Assembly: GCA_949128115.1 (NCBI GenBank)
Contig: OX421963.1
Span: 4,464,001-4,528,000 of the forward strand
Reading direction: 5' to 3'
From: Anaspis maculata
Lineage: Eukaryota > Arthropoda > Insecta > Coleoptera > Scraptiidae
DNA: 64,000 nt
In this document: one piece after another, positions 32,665 through 45,782 of the stretch
How the letters are laid out: the number at the start of each line of letters is the position of its first letter
How positions within the stretch are numbered: the first letter of the stretch is position 1
Notes under the pieces: generated by a model
Told to the model about the DNA's origin: nothing
The model's input: only the letters and a program-made list of their open reading frames with translations
Database searches by the model: none
Made by a program: the position numbers and the translations under genes

Positions 32665-34445
32665 TCTATGTGATTATGAAGATTTACGAAAATTTCTAGG
32701 AAGTTCCTACGATTTATGCAGGATTTCTGAGGATTTTCAGAAATTTTTATGGAAATTCAAAGCATTTCTGAAGGGTTTCATGGGAATTTAGAAGACTCAG
32801 AAGACTTCTACAAGATTGATATGAATTTCTTGTATTTCCCAGAGGCTTTTGGACTTTTTAGGGAGCTCTAAAGATCTTTGCAGGATTCTTGAGGATATCG
32901 ATGGAACTTCTAAGGACTTCCTACAAGATTTTTGGGGACCTCTAGAGATTTTTAGGGGATTTCTGAGAATGTTCAGGGCTTTCTAAAGAATTGTACGGAA
33001 ATTCGAGGGATTTCCAAAGATTTCTTCGAGAATCAGAGATACTCATGTAAATTTCCATGAACTTCTTCGAAGTTCATGTGAAATTTCTGAATTCTTCCAA
33101 TGATTTCCGAGAGTTCTTTCAGATAATCATGAATTTCCAAGAAATTTACAGAGATTTGCAAGAATTTTTACTAGACTACGTAGGGCTTCCTAAAGATTCT
33201 TGGGACCTTCTAAAAAATTTATGGAGTTCTCATTATCTCATTATTTCAACAGAATTTTTTGGAATTATTGAAGACTTGTATGAAGCTTCCAGGGGTTACT
33301 CAAGATTTATTGATGTTTTGCTTGAATATTCCAGCTTACACAAGTCAAATATCAAGTTTAATATCAAGATTGAACTATATACATCCTTCATACATAACAA
33401 ATGATTTCTACAAGATTTTTGAGAAAGTTTCAGGGACTTCTGAAGATCTACGTGATCTATAAAAATACTTACGAGATTTCCGACGATTTTTGCAAAAATT
33501 TCTCGAGATTTTTGAAGAATCCTACGGAATCTGAGGGGTTTCTGACGATTTGTTCGGAATTCCTAGGGATTTCTAAATATTTTCAGGAAGTTTCTAAAGA
33601 TTTCTGAATATTTTCAAGTATTTTTTTCATTATTGGGTGTTTATGAGCGCATCGAGCTACCGCCGAGATTCTACGGATATTGTAGGGATTTCCAGAAATT
33701 TTGACAAGATCAATTCAGATTTCTGGAGATTTTTTCACGAGATTTCTGGATATTCACAAGGCTATCGAAAGACTTCAACAAGATCCCCAGAGATTTGTGG
33801 AAATTCTCACAGGATTATTTTGAGTCAATTTCTACGGATTTGCAAGTATTTCTAGGAGTTTTTAAGAATCACTACTGGATTTCCAGGAATTTCCAGGAAT
33901 TTCCAAAGAACTGTATGGAATTTCTAAAGATTTCTACGACAATTCTAGAATTTTCTTAAAACTCCCGATGTTCACTAATCACTTTCAAGTATTTCTTGAT
34001 ATCTCTACGATTTTTAGGGATTCTAGGACTTACTAGTATGAGATTTCCAGAGATGTCTACAAGATTTCTAAGGATTTTCGGTATGTTTTAGGCAGTGTTG
34101 AAAGTTCCTACAGGACTTTTGAACAATTGTCTTGGATTCCTAGGAATTTCCGAGGGTTTTTATGGAAATTTTCAGAACTTAGATGATTTCTACAATTTTT
34201 TTTTTGATATTGCCAAAGATTTTCACGGGCTTGCCAGAAATTTCTACAGAGTTCCTGAGTATTGATGTGACTATTTCTAGGTGTTACTCAAGACTCTCTA
34301 GGGATCTCTACGAGATCGCAAGAGATTCTTGAAGATTGGTATACGGTGTCTAGGAATTTCTTGGAATTTGGGAGGATTTCTGTACATTTTTCAAGATTTC
34401 CACAGAATTTCTAGGTATTTCCAAAAATTTGTACAAGATTTGTAG
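32665..34445 (+). repeat. GATTTCT array, part 2 of block A
   Basis: Continues the GATTTCT-type modules. The section around 33762-33850 matches 46820-46905 in block B. Frames through it (for example 33057-33404 +) are repeat artefacts. Confidence 0.8.
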
Positions 34446-34453
34446 GGATTACT

Positions 34454-35210
34454 CACGAACCTGTAGTATAGCTGGACTGCTAATTCTCCAGATTCCCCCA
34501 ACAACTTATGACCCCTCCCCCTGGAAGTCGCCATCTTATTATGCACCGGTACCCAAAGGTCCCAAAACGTTCGGTAGCAGCCTCGAGAGTGGCTTTCAAT
34601 ATTCAACGGAGCAGTTTTATGTATTGATGACTATGACTAAATATTCTATTTTATAAATATACCTATATAATTTTAGTGTATATTAATATAATTTTTAGCT
34701 AAATTTGTTACCGACATATGAAGATTTGCAAGAGTTTACCGTCATTACATAGAACGTTTGAGGTTCACTGGAATAATTTTCGCTCGGTGACAGTCGGTGC
34801 TTGGCTGTCAGTGCCGCGCCATCTTGATCTGGGATAATATCTTGATTTCTGGTTTTGATTTCGGCGACTTGTACCTATATCTGGATCAAGAATAAAGTGA
34901 CAAGCTGAGGGGCTACGGCTACGGCTGATGGCACCTGCAAAGTTTTGGATCAAAACTAACAGCGGCCGTCAGCCGTACCTCCCCAGCGCTCCAGCTTGTC
35001 ACTTTATTTTTGCTCCAAAAAGTCATCCTACTGACAATAAAAAGTGAACGGGATATACCTAGGTAAACTCGTAGAATCAGACCGTTGCCGTGACGGGTGA
35101 TGCCAACCGTTGAAAACAAAAACCCAACGTCCACATAATCTCATGGCAGCGCCCGCCTGGCGTCATTTCTTCCTCTGTTATCATCTGTCCAGCTATACTA
35201 CAGGTTCGTG
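34454..35210. mobile_element. 757 bp hAT-type non-autonomous transposon, 8 bp target duplication
   Basis: The ends are exact inverted copies over about 23 bp (CACGAACCTGTAGTATAGCT and beyond). GGATTACT is duplicated on both sides (34446-34453 and 35211-35218). Block B shows the unfilled site near 47628 (GGATTTCT followed directly by ATATTTTTTCACAG). An inner inverted pair, AATAAAGTGACAAGCTG / CAGCTTGTCACTTTATT, lies at 34892 and 34993. There is no transposase. Eight-base duplications fit hAT or P families. Confidence 0.85.
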
Positions 35211-35214
35211 GGAT

Positions 35215-35850
35215 TACTACACATTTTCACAGGATTACTAGGAATGTTCAAAGATGCCTGCAGGATTGCGGAATATTTTCGAGAATTTCTGGGGCGTTCT
35301 GAAGATTTTTAAAAGATTTCTAGAAATTTGTTGATATTTCTGAGAGATTTTGAAGGATTCCCAGAGATTTCTTCGAAATCTTCAACAATTTGCAAGAGGT
35401 CCTAGAGATTTCCAGAGATTTGTATGGGATTTGTGATTTGTACTCATTTGTAGGGATCTCTACAATGATTCTAAGGAAAATATTTTTGGAGATTACCAAT
35501 AATTACAAGAATTTCTTGAGACTTTTAATGATTTTCACGAGAATTTGAGCGATTTTCGAAAATCTCCTACGAACTCAGTAAGATTCTTACGGGATTTCCA
35601 GAGATTTTTGGGGATTTGTATGGGATTTCTACGAATTTTGGTAAGTTTTTCATGGAAGTTTCTAGGATTTTCGAAGATTTCAAGAAGATTAGTCGAGAGT
35701 TCTGAAGATTTCTGAGGATTACTGAAAGCTTCCAGGGGGTTCCAAAGATTTCTACTGGATTTCTGAAAATTCACAGAGGATTCCTAGGGATCTCTATGTA
35801 TTTCTCGAGGTATTTCTCTACAAGATTTTCAGCGACTGTTAGAAATTTTA
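35215..35850 (+). repeat. GATTTCT array, part 3 of block A
   Basis: Array tail. Its start (CACAGGATTACTAGGAATGT) is repeated at about 45785 and 47648 in block B. It is followed by the non-array sequence AATCGATAAAGTGTTT shared with 48240. Confidence 0.8.
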
Positions 35851-35984
35851 ACGAAATTTCTTACTGCGACTTAATCGATAAAGTGTTTTTATTGAGATCT
35901 TCACATTTTACGGAGTTTTTCCAATGAAATCGCTGTATTGATTAGTAGACTAAGACCATTTTTGAGAAAGTGGCCTGAAAAGTG

Positions 35985-38305
35985 GTTCCAGAGGCAAGTC
36001 GTGTCAAAGTTTGGCAACATATGTATTAAGGGTATTTGGACCTCGCTAGATACGAAAACCATTGCTGCCAAGCCGAATTTTACACCGGAAGCCCGCAATA
36101 GGGTGGTAAAAGAGGGGGGAAGATCAAAAATCATCATTTGCCACCATTTTTGATACCGGGACTGAGACCTGTCATCAATGTGGGGTAAATTACATCGTAT
36201 CGTGATCAACTGAGGTCTTACACTACCATCTTGATATGATTACTGTCAAAATTTCTATAGGGGGGCGACTGATGGGGGAAATGTTGACTGTGGAGATGAT
36301 TCTTCTTTTCTCTTGATTTTGAGTGAATATATACATGTTTGGTATCTTTTCCTATCAAGTTTCATATTCTCAGTTCAATTATGGTGTCAAAATTGCAATA
36401 ACAAGTGTGAACAAGTTTTAGATGATAAAACATGTTTTTTTGTAAATATTTTCTTACCCCTTTGAACTGTGTTATTTATTGCAAATCGGCATTTTTTTTA
36501 AATTCTTGCGTAGTTCGTTAGTCTGGTGTATTTCACACAATAGTCATGTACTGATGTGCTTTTAACTTTTGAAATATGAAAAAAAAAAATTGTGAAAACT
36601 GTTTGGCGCTACTTTTCAACTTTATTTTTTGCTATTATTTTATTGTATGATGAAAAACTGTGGTCCTCCACCTCATAATTATAATGGAAACCTTAGCTGA
36701 GACATTCTAGAATGTACTTTTTTTCAAAAGAAGAGTTTTTCATGTCAGAACCTGATGCCCAGTGGACAAGAGTCCTTTCAGAGAAGCCTGAGATGTCCTA
36801 TTGAGCTCGAGAAACGGTAACCTCTTCCAAACGGCTTTGATATGCCCTGATCAGATACAGAGAGGTTACCTTATCCCAACTTTTTTGTGATGTTCTCTTG
36901 AGCTCCAAAAATGTTACCACTTTTACACTTCTTTGGGATGTTCTATTAAGCTCTAAAGAGGTTACCTTTTTTCAACTTCTCCATGATGTTCTCTCAAGCT
37001 CCAAAGTAGGTGTACCTTCTTAGAACTTATTCAAAATGTTCTATAAAATTATAAAGCTACAAAGGTTACCCTTAAGGTTACCTTTCTCCAACTTCTCCAA
37101 GAAATTCCATTTCAGCTCCAAAAAAAAAAAAATTCTCTTATGGTATGTTTGATTATGCTCTAAAAAAGGTTACCATTTTTGATTTCCGTGAGAAAATCTA
37201 TCAAACTTCCAAGAAAAGTTACTTTTTTCGGACGTCTTGGGCAGGTGCTCTCTACCATCAACCTCTAAAAAAGAACAACTCCTCAAAATTTACGTACATG
37301 AGATGTTCCTATATTCAAAAAAGCCGCATTCCTCTGATAATACTCAGGGGAGAGGTAGATCTGAAGAGATTTTGGAATCGAATGTGATAAATGTGAATGA
37401 TAAAACCTATGATTGTATTTTTCAACTTAACGTTTAGGGTAATGTACGTATCTGCCTTTGGTTGCACCAAGTTCTCTTCAGTTTCGTTAGCGTATTTTTT
37501 TAAATTCTAAAAATCATGATATTTCAATGCAAATCGGAGTTTTTTTTGACAATTCTTGCGTAGTCCGTTAGTCTGGTGTATTTTACACAATACATTCACA
37601 TACTAAGTGTGTCTTAACTTTTCAAAATATGAAAAAATTGAGTTTTGATCATACATCATACAGCAAAAAACAAAGTTGAAAAGTAGGACCAAACAATTTC
37701 CACGAAATTATTTTTCTTAATATTCAAAAAAGTAGAGGCAAATCAATTGGATGCCTATATCATGAGACTAACGAACTACGCAAGAATTTTGAGAAAAAAT
37801 GCCGATTCGCAGTAAAATAACACAGTCGAAAGACGTAAAAAAATATTGACAAAAAACATGTTTTATCATGTAAAACTTGCTCCTATTGCAATTTTAACAT
37901 CATAGTTGAATAGGGAATATGGAATTTAGTCGGAAACGATACCAAACATGTTTATATTCACTCAAAATCGAGAGAAAGGAAGAATCATCTACACAGTCAG
38001 CATTGCCCCCACCAATCTTCCCCCTCTGAAAATTTTGACAGTAATTATGTCAATATGGTAGTATAAGACCTCAGTTGATCAAGATATGATATAATTCACT
38101 TCACGTTAATGACAGGTCGCAGTCCCGACATCAAAAATGGTGAAAAATAGTGATTTTTGGTCTTCCCTTCCCTTTACCCCCCTATTGCGGGCTTCCGGTG
38201 CGAAATTCGTCTTGGCAACAATGGTTTTCGTATTCAGCGGGGTTCAAATACCCTTAAAACGTATGTTGCCAAACTTTAACATGACTTGCCTCTAGCATTG
38301 CTTTT
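35985..38305. mobile_element. 2.3 kb long-inverted-repeat element
   Basis: Left arm about 35985-36680 and right arm about 37640-38305 are diverged inverted copies (e.g. CCAGAGGCAAGTC at 35988 versus GACTTGCCTCTAG at 38283; GGTCTTACACTACC versus GGTAGTATAAGACC). The word TTGCGTAGT(T/C)CGTTAGTCTG occurs at 36507 and 37557 and inverted at 37770. The centre (36700-37440) holds GGTTACC-rich repeats of about 50-60 bp. No transposase is seen. Neither a target duplication nor exact ends could be fixed. Confidence 0.65.
36690..37120 (+). repeat. GGTTACCTTTTTCCAACTTC tandem repeat
   Basis: About seven degenerate units of 50-65 bp (GAGCTCCAAA...GGTTACCTTTTTCCAACTTC...TGATGTTCT) fill the centre of the long-inverted-repeat element. 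Confidence 0.6.
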
Positions 38306-38739
38306 TATCCGAAAAGATCCTAGACTATGGCGTTATAGTACCAAACGAGAGGTATTACATTTGATCTGAATGCAAGTTGCAAATATAATCATAGGCTGAG
38401 TGACAAGATCAAAGTTTCGTCCAAGTTTCTACAACAGGATATCCTCATGATAAAGTGAAAAAATAGTTTTAAACGGAGTTTCTGCAATAAACTTCGAGAC
38501 AATGACAATTTCAAAGACAAATTCAGAACTGCTGACGATTCATCAAAATTTTTCAATTCAAGTCTGGATTTCAATGAACATTCATGAAATTCAGTCAATT
38601 GGAATTTTGATATGAAGTCGGAAATTTTCAGTTTGCCAGCAGGCGAAAATTTTGATATCAAGTCTTTTCTTCGAAATAAATTCGTGATTGTCTAGATAAA
38701 TTCAGAAGATGCGAAATGGGGTCTGAATCTCAGAGACCG

Positions 38740-38830
38740 GACAATTTTTCTTGCGGACAATTCTTCGCGGACGATTCTTTGCGGACAATTCTTCTCGCGG
38801 ACAATTCCTCGCGCGGAAAATTCTTCGCCG
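38740..38830 (+). repeat. Short GCGGACAATTCTTC repeat
   Basis: Five to six units of 14-18 bp (TTCTCGCGGACAATTCTTCG type) lie immediately before the GAGCCC array. Their placement resembles the AATTTCC repeats that flank array 1. Confidence 0.7.
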
Positions 38831-38839
38831 TAAACTTTG

Positions 38840-40145
38840 GAGCTCTGATGAGGCCCAGTGTGATTGTGACATTCAGAGCCCTATCCTCCACTGAGTCTTT
38901 ACGTAGCGTGACAAGCCTCGCTGAGCCCCCTTGTCTCTACAAGTGTCGTTTGGGCTCTTGATGAACCTTGGGTAATTTCAAAATTTTCTGGAAATTTTCT
39001 TTGCTCTTATGCCTTGGACAGCTTCTCAGAGCCCTATCAGGCCCCCCTGTCTTCATGTTGCATTTGTAGCCCTGCTAAGCTCCTTTTCATCTTGTATTAG
39101 TTTTTAAAGCTCTAGTTAGCTCCTGTGTATCTTTTTGTGTTGGTCGAAATCCTACTGGCACCCCTCGTGTCTCCAAGTGTCGTTTGGAGCCTTAGTGAGC
39201 CTCGCCAGACCTTATTGTGATTTTCAGGGCCCTATCCTGCTTTGTGTCTACAGTGAAGCATTTCAAGCCCTGTTTAGCCCCCTTGTATATTTAAATATGG
39301 TTTGAAGTCCTAATGAGCCCTCTTGTGTCGTCAATTATCGTTGGCATCCCTGGTGACCCCGTTCTGATTTCTCGAAATTTCTGGAATTTTCGGAAGCTCC
39401 CTTGATTCCCTTCTTAGGTTTTTCGGAGTCCTATGTGGCCCGCCTGAGTTTTCGTGTTTCATTTTTAGCCCTGCTGCCCTTTTTCCATTGCTTCGATTTC
39501 CAAATCTCTAGTTAGCTCCTGTTAGTCTTAATGTGTTGGTTGAAGAACTCCTGCAGGGCTCTCTTTGTGTCTCTATGTGTCATTTGGAGCCCTAGGGGCC
39601 TTCCTGCGATTTTCAGAGCCCTATCTCTCCTTGCGTCTACATCAAAGCATTTCAAACCCTGCTGAGCTCCCTTGTATCTTTGAGTATCGTTTGGAGTCCT
39701 ATTGAGCCCCCTTGTATTTTCAATTATCGTTTGCAGCCCAGGTGACCATCTTCCGATTTCTCTAAGTTTCTGGAATCTTAGAAAGCTCCTTTGTACCTTC
39801 TCAGGTGTCTCAGAGCCCTATGTAGCCCCCTAGTGTCTTCATGTTTCATTAGTAGCCCTGTTGAGCCCCTTTCCAACTTGTCTTTGTTTCGAGACTTTAG
39901 TGAGCTCCTGTGTGTCTTCATGTGTTGATCGAAGCCCCATAGGCCCCCTTTGTGCCTTTAAGTGTCATTTGGAGCCCTATTGAGCGCCATCAATTCTTCT
40001 TGCGATATTTTCACCCCTATCTTCTCTTGGTCTACATTGTAGTGGTTTAGGACCTGCTGAGCACCCTTCTGTCTTCTAATGTCGTTTAGATCCCCATTGA
40101 GTCCCTCATGCCTTTTTGTGTTATTCGAAGCCCTATCTAGCCTGG
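38840..40145 (+). repeat. GAGCCC minisatellite, array 3 (start of duplicated block B)
   Basis: Same unit as array 1. From 39475 on it is nearly identical to 25365-26040. Confidence 0.85.
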
Positions 40146-42316
40146 TTGGATTTCCGGAATAAGGTTAGAATTTTCGGAATGATCACGGAGTTTCCAAGTC
40201 TGTGTGACACAAATTTTCAAGATGAAGTCGGTACTCTTGAAATCATCTTGGAATTTCCGAGCTGGTATCGGAAAGTCTGGAGTCTGAGATAAAGGCGTGA
40301 CAAAATTTGAGTTGATCAAAGGTGAACATTTCGAGGTGATGCTGAAATTCCTGAGGTTATTTCTGCGTCAAATTTGGTCAAAATTTTCCAATTCGATGGG
40401 TCCAAACACTTATCGTACCTCAAAATGAAGTTTACTGTTCATAAGGAACCTGTCCTTATGTTTCATGTTCAGTAAACCATCAAACATTTTCCTTTTTCTC
40501 CAGAAACCTAATGCTTTTGACGTCTGTTCGACTACGATTTGGTCTCATGTCCACCATAACGGAATCTCAAAAGTTAGAGTTTCAAGTTTGAGTTTCAGAG
40601 TCCGCACTTTGGATTTGAAGGACTCACTAAATTCTCTTGAGGATAAGGGAAGAGTCTTCGATTATCCCTGGGAAGCTTGTTGAAGAATTTGTTTGAAGAA
40701 TCTGGATGGACGATTTTGGTGATCTGTGAGAACTCAAACGGATTGTTCCAGGTTTTTATGGACAGCATTCAGTCATATTTCTGATGATATCAAGCGGTTT
40801 GGTTGTTTTTCGAGAATCAACCAATTTTTTCGTCACTTTTGTGATGTGTGATAAAACTTCAAATCACTTATCAAATTTTGCTGAAAATTGACTTGAGAGT
40901 GGATAATGAGTTGAAACACAGATTTGTGGTACGAGAGTCACATACGTCTAGTCCAGCTGTTTACGTATGGGTTTATCATGAAAAGCACTGGAAAAATTTC
41001 CGAAGTTTGTCAAATGAATTTCACAGTGGTTTTTGACATCTACTGAGGATTCCATGGACGAATTATTTTCTACAAAAACTTGAGACACCTGTATGGTGTA
41101 AGTCGGCATAAGTCTCAATAACTCGAAAACGGCTTGACGCACCAATTTGTATTCAATTTGGCAAACCAGTTGTCTGAGTTACTGTCCACCTTCAAGTCTT
41201 TGAGGAGAATCTCGTCACCGGTTCCAAAGTTGAATGAAAATAATATCGATAGGAGGCAAAAGTCGGAATTATCAAAAAAAGTTTTCAGCCGATTTCAACA
41301 TCATCTAAGGACTTCATGGCTATTTTTCCCGTTATAAATTCTGAGACACCTATAGAAAATGGTGGGGATGAATAATTCACGAGAAGATTAGGTGCAAGAG
41401 AAATTTTGTAGCAGAAAAGAAAATATGAAATATGTAATTAGTTATATTTTAAAATTTGATCAGTAAAATTTTGACACTTACAAACATGAAAAACGTCAAA
41501 GTTACATATTTTACACTAAAATAACAGTACAGGTATGATATTATTGAGCTATTGCATATCTAACTGTTCACATTCGTTTATATTCGTTAGTCAAAATGTC
41601 TTTTTTTTTTTTCAACTGAATACTTTTTCTAAAATTTTGAGCAGATTTTGAACATCAAATTGAACGGTCCAATAAACAGTCAATTAGTTATATTGTATAT
41701 TACTTCATAATCAACTTGAATGCTCGGTGGAATGAGATTCGGGTCATATATTGGCGCAGTCCGGAAACTCATGATCTAGAACAAAAGAAAACACCCAATC
41801 AGCACCAAAAAAAATTACAATCAAGTCTGTTGATTGATACTCTAGCTGGTGTGCTGCAGAATGGATTCTTGAGAATATCACGACTCCTTGGGAACAAGAG
41901 CTGATTTTGAAAATACACCAAAAATGCTATTAGATTTGCTTGAACTTGGTCAATGTGAGATTTGATTTGAAATGATTGCACTGAATCAGGTCCATACCAT
42001 TCCTCCATTGACTTGGCGGAACGAAAACATGGTCCAATCCGGATGCTGCGTCAGAGAAATGACTAGGGTGTTTCCAAACAAACGGACTTTTAGCTGAAAT
42101 TATTAACTCTGTACTTTCTGTGTAGCTTCTACATACATCAGCAATGGAGCTGAGCAGGACCATCTACACAAAGGTCACCCTCAACCCTTCAAGTCATGCA
42201 CAATTCGCATTCGCATTTCAAGTCTATAACCTTAAGTTTGTTAGCTTCAACCTCAAGACGCAGCTCTGAAAAGGTTGAAAAATGTGAGTACTTGTTGAAC
42301 AAACTTCAACAACAAC

Positions 42317-42376
42317 AAACAAAGAAACAAACAAACAAACAAACAAACAAACAAACAAACAAACAAACAAACAAAC
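42317..42376 (+). repeat. (CAAA)n microsatellite, short allele
   Basis: About 15 units with one AAAG interruption near the start. It is orthologous within the duplication to 28229-28340. Confidence 0.95.
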
Positions 42377-43579
42377 GATCTTCCTTGTTCTCTATTCCAA
42401 GTGATCATGGCTTCAGTCATAGGCTCGAAAGCTTTGTTTTCTGTTTATTCCTCTACCAAGCCCGTTCAGAACTGCGCCACTAGAAGCTCCGAGCCCAAAG
42501 TTCGGTTCAAGACCGAAGGCTGAAGATTGTACAATGATTATTGTACATGTGCAGACTGTGTGCGGATGATCCGTGTCCAGTTCAGTGTTGTTCGATAATA
42601 ATCAGTAGCTCAGTACCAGTCCTGAACCATTTTCATCGGCGTTCAACATCCACGGGTAGATCTTGATATCAGTGAACTTCGAGTCATATTCCAAAAAAAT
42701 AATTGCATACTGCTCAATCGTGTCGAAGCAAAAATACAGCTGCTGGAAATCAACCCCCAGCTCAAGTGGATCTCTGGCGACTGGGTCTTTTGACAAAAAA
42801 TAAAAGCAACTTGAAAAATATGCAGATGGAAACTGGAGAATTGATAATGTAGTGAGTGTAATACTAACCACCATTTTCAGCGTTTATGATCTTTCGAAGA
42901 CCGTATGCGGCCTCATATTTTTCGATAACATAACGGTCTTCTGACATTTCTAGGTATATCTCTGGTATACCTACGGTAAAACACTTAGAATTTTGAGTTG
43001 GTTTGGAAGGTATCTTGGAACTGTGTTTGTGTAGCGAAGGGATAAAAAGATGAGCAAAACTGTTATCGGAGGTGAAACTTCTTCGGAGTGGCTTTTTCTG
43101 AGTGCCTGTAGAATTGATAAGTGTTTTTCATGCAAATAAAATATCAAGTGTTTATGAATTTCTATGATCGTAGGAGACATGGGTCACGTCACAGATCGCA
43201 GTGGAAGGCGCGATGTTTGTCAACCTTGCAATTTTTGGAATTCTGGAAAGATCAACCAAATAAATAAAAAAATGTCACCATTCAATTATTCGAAATCTAT
43301 CCGCTGAATTGGAACCAAGTTTGGCAGGAAGCAACAAAACTGAAGAAGTCAAATCAAGTCGGCAGTTGCAGTTTTCCACCATTCCGCAGTCGGGCGTTAT
43401 GAATTTTCAAAATTTCTCCTGGCCGTTGCCACCTGAGAGGGCCTATTCACCCGGGTTTTGACTAGGACGACTCGCTTTTGATGCAGTACTCCACACAAAA
43501 ATTCATTCCTGCTCGGGGATCGACTTTTTTTTCAAAAACTACAACTGACATCGGAAGGTGGATTGATTGTTACAATGTT

Positions 43580-45082
43580 GACAATCAGAACAATGATTCT
43601 TCTAAATTTCTGAAAATTTCTAGGAATTTTTGAAGATTTCTACGAGATTTCTGAAAATTCATAAGGATCTTTAAAGATTTCTACAAGGCTTCTAGAGATT
43701 TCTGAAGAATTTACGGAGTTTTGCTGAAAATTTCCATGAGACTTTAGTGAATTTCTGAAGATTTCTAGAGATTTCTCAGGATAACTACGAGATTTCTAGG
43801 ATTCCCAAAAATTTGTTCGGGATTCAAAGGAATTTCCACGACAGTTCTAGGGATTTCTCAAGACTTCTGAAGATCACCAATAATTTATACTTTTTCATAA
43901 TCCTACGATTTCTAGAGATTTCTAGAGGGTTCAAGGTTTTCAAGGGATTTCCAGGGATCCAAATAGATTTGTGTGAGATTTCTAGGGGTTCCTGGGAATT
44001 TCGTTTTTCCCAGAATTTAGTGGAATTTCTGAAGATTTCTACGGGTTTTCTGAATATACCAACGAGATAAGTGAGGATTTCTAGAGATCTCTTGAGATTT
44101 CTACGGGATCATTGACGTTTCTAAGGATTCGTTCAAGATTTCTGGGGATTCCTGAATACTCGGTGTTTCCAGGGATTTCTGAGGATTATTTAGGACTTCT
44201 AGAAAGTTTTGTAATTAAACATGATTGTGCATGTGATTTTTATTGTTTTCAAGATTTCTACGGGCTGAGATTGGAGATTGGTATAAGTTATACGGCTTTG
44301 AAAATTTCTATAGGATTTTATAGATTCCCGAAATTTTCTATGGAGTTCCTACAATTTATGCAGTATTTCTTAAGATTCCTAAAGATTTGTATGGAAATTC
44401 AAGGCATTTCTGGAGGGTTTCATGGGAATTTGGAGGATTCTGCAAGGTTTCTACAAGATTGGTAGAAACTTCTAATATTTCCTAAAGATTTTTGGAAACT
44501 TCTAGGAAGTAGAGATCTTCACAAGATTCCAGAGATTTGTATGAGATTTGTAATTTGTAGGGATCTATACGATGATTCTAAGGAGAAGATTTCTGAAGAT
44601 TACCAATGGTTACAAGAATTTCTTGAGACTTCAGAGGATTTTCACAAGAATTCGAGCGATTTTCAAAAATCTCCATCGGACTCTTACGGACTCCTCAAGG
44701 TTTTTGTGGGATTTCCAAGGATTCCTGTAAATATGTATAGATTTTCTAGCATATTTGGGAGGTTTTTCATGAGAGTTTTTTTCAAAGATTTCTACCAGAT
44801 AAGTCGAGAGTTCTAAAGATTTTTGAGTATTTCTGAGAGCTTTAGGGAGTTCCAAAGATTTCTAGAAAATTTCTCAAAATTCCCATGGGATTTCTTGGAT
44901 CTTGGAAGATTTCTACAAGGTTTCTAGGGATTTCTGGTGAACGTACTGGATTTTGCTGGGAATTTCCATGAGACTTTTGTGGCTTCCTGAAGATTTCTAG
45001 AGATTTCTCAGGATTACCGCGAGATTTTTGGGGATTTCGAAAGATTTGTTCGGGATTTACAGAAATTCTCACGACAGTTTCA
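43580..45082 (+). repeat. GATTTCT array of block B, part 1
   Basis: Matches 29560-31290 of block A. Frames such as 43813-44070 are repeat artefacts. Confidence 0.8.
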
Positions 45083-45084
45083 AA

Positions 45085-45775
45085 AGCTACATTATTCTCA
45101 ATGCCGACACTACAGCGGCGACATCGGTTGCCGTCTTGGCTTCGTCCTGGGGTGGCTCTGCATGCCGTTACGTTCCCGTTCATTTTAATTGCTTCGGTGT
45201 ATTCGGAGTTCGTCAGGCCCTTTCTGGTTGACATCCAGGAATTTGCCGGTGTGTATTCTGCAAATAGTATGACTCCACGGCCCTTGTGGGGCAATTTACA
45301 CCACTGCGAGAATTCCCTCAGACGTAGTATCTTCCTAATTTTCGTAGAATTAAGAGAAGAATCTTCCGTGCTAATTTCAAGATCTTCAGAAGCAGTCAAA
45401 TTCAGGGCTTTTAGACATATTTGTTTCTCGTTTGTTAGGTTCATGATCCGTGGAACAAGTTGGTTATCGGATTTCTCCAAAGTTTTGCAGATATTGAACC
45501 TCTGTAGGAAGGCTTCCCAAGAAGCTTTTATGAGTCCTAGCCCTTTATGAGTGCGAGGTGAGTACGACAAGTGGTCTGGTGTGTCGGACGGAATACAAAG
45601 AACTTCTTTTACCGCTGATTTTATCATTTTATCCAAGTTGTTGAGAAATGATTAAGGCATCATGTGAGCTGGAGTTGTTTGGTAGGGATATACAAGGGTT
45701 GGCCATATATACTGGTTAAGTACTGTAATCTTCTGGTCTTGATGTAAAAATGGAGAACTGACCACTTGTCGTGGA
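45085..45775 (-). pseudogene. R2-like non-LTR retrotransposon, C-terminal fragment
   Basis: On the - strand a 3' piece of a LINE ORF is preserved. It reads LHQDQKITVLNQYIWPTLVY (about 45735), then NNLDKMIKSAVKEVLCIPSD and TPDHLSYSPRTHKGLGLIKA (45560-45640), SWEAFLQRFNICKTLE, and near 45130 CRATPGRSQDGNRCRRC, the zinc-knuckle-like cysteines at the R2/R4-group C-terminus. The frame runs open for about 190 codons of true R2-like sequence, then enters array DNA with no stop, so the apparent 264-codon ORF is chimeric. A stop near 45651 interrupts the upstream part. R2 elements normally insert in 28S rDNA; this one lies in satellite DNA, so it is a dead, relocated or R2-related copy. Confidence 0.75.
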
Positions 45776-45782
45776 ATGGATG

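Larger units (their letters stand above)
25365..35940 (+). repeat. Large direct segmental duplication, block A
   Basis: Block A aligns with 39475-48315 on the same strand. The first 4 kb (25365-29560) is close to identical to 39475-43580, with scattered substitutions. The rest is in GATTTCT-array DNA where landmarks recur (TATGCAGTATTTC near 30575, GGAATGTTCAAAGATGCCTG near 35242, TTCAACAAGATCCCCAGAGA near 33775, AATAAAGTGTTT near 35877). Differences are insertions present only here: about 230 bp at 30186-30418, the CR1/L2-like copy at 31780 and the hAT-type element at 34454. Part of block B appears internally rearranged. Confidence 0.8.

Noticed and set aside
44842..45636. 264-codon ORF as one protein
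   Set aside because: Only the first two thirds is R2-like; the rest is GATTTCT satellite read through by chance.
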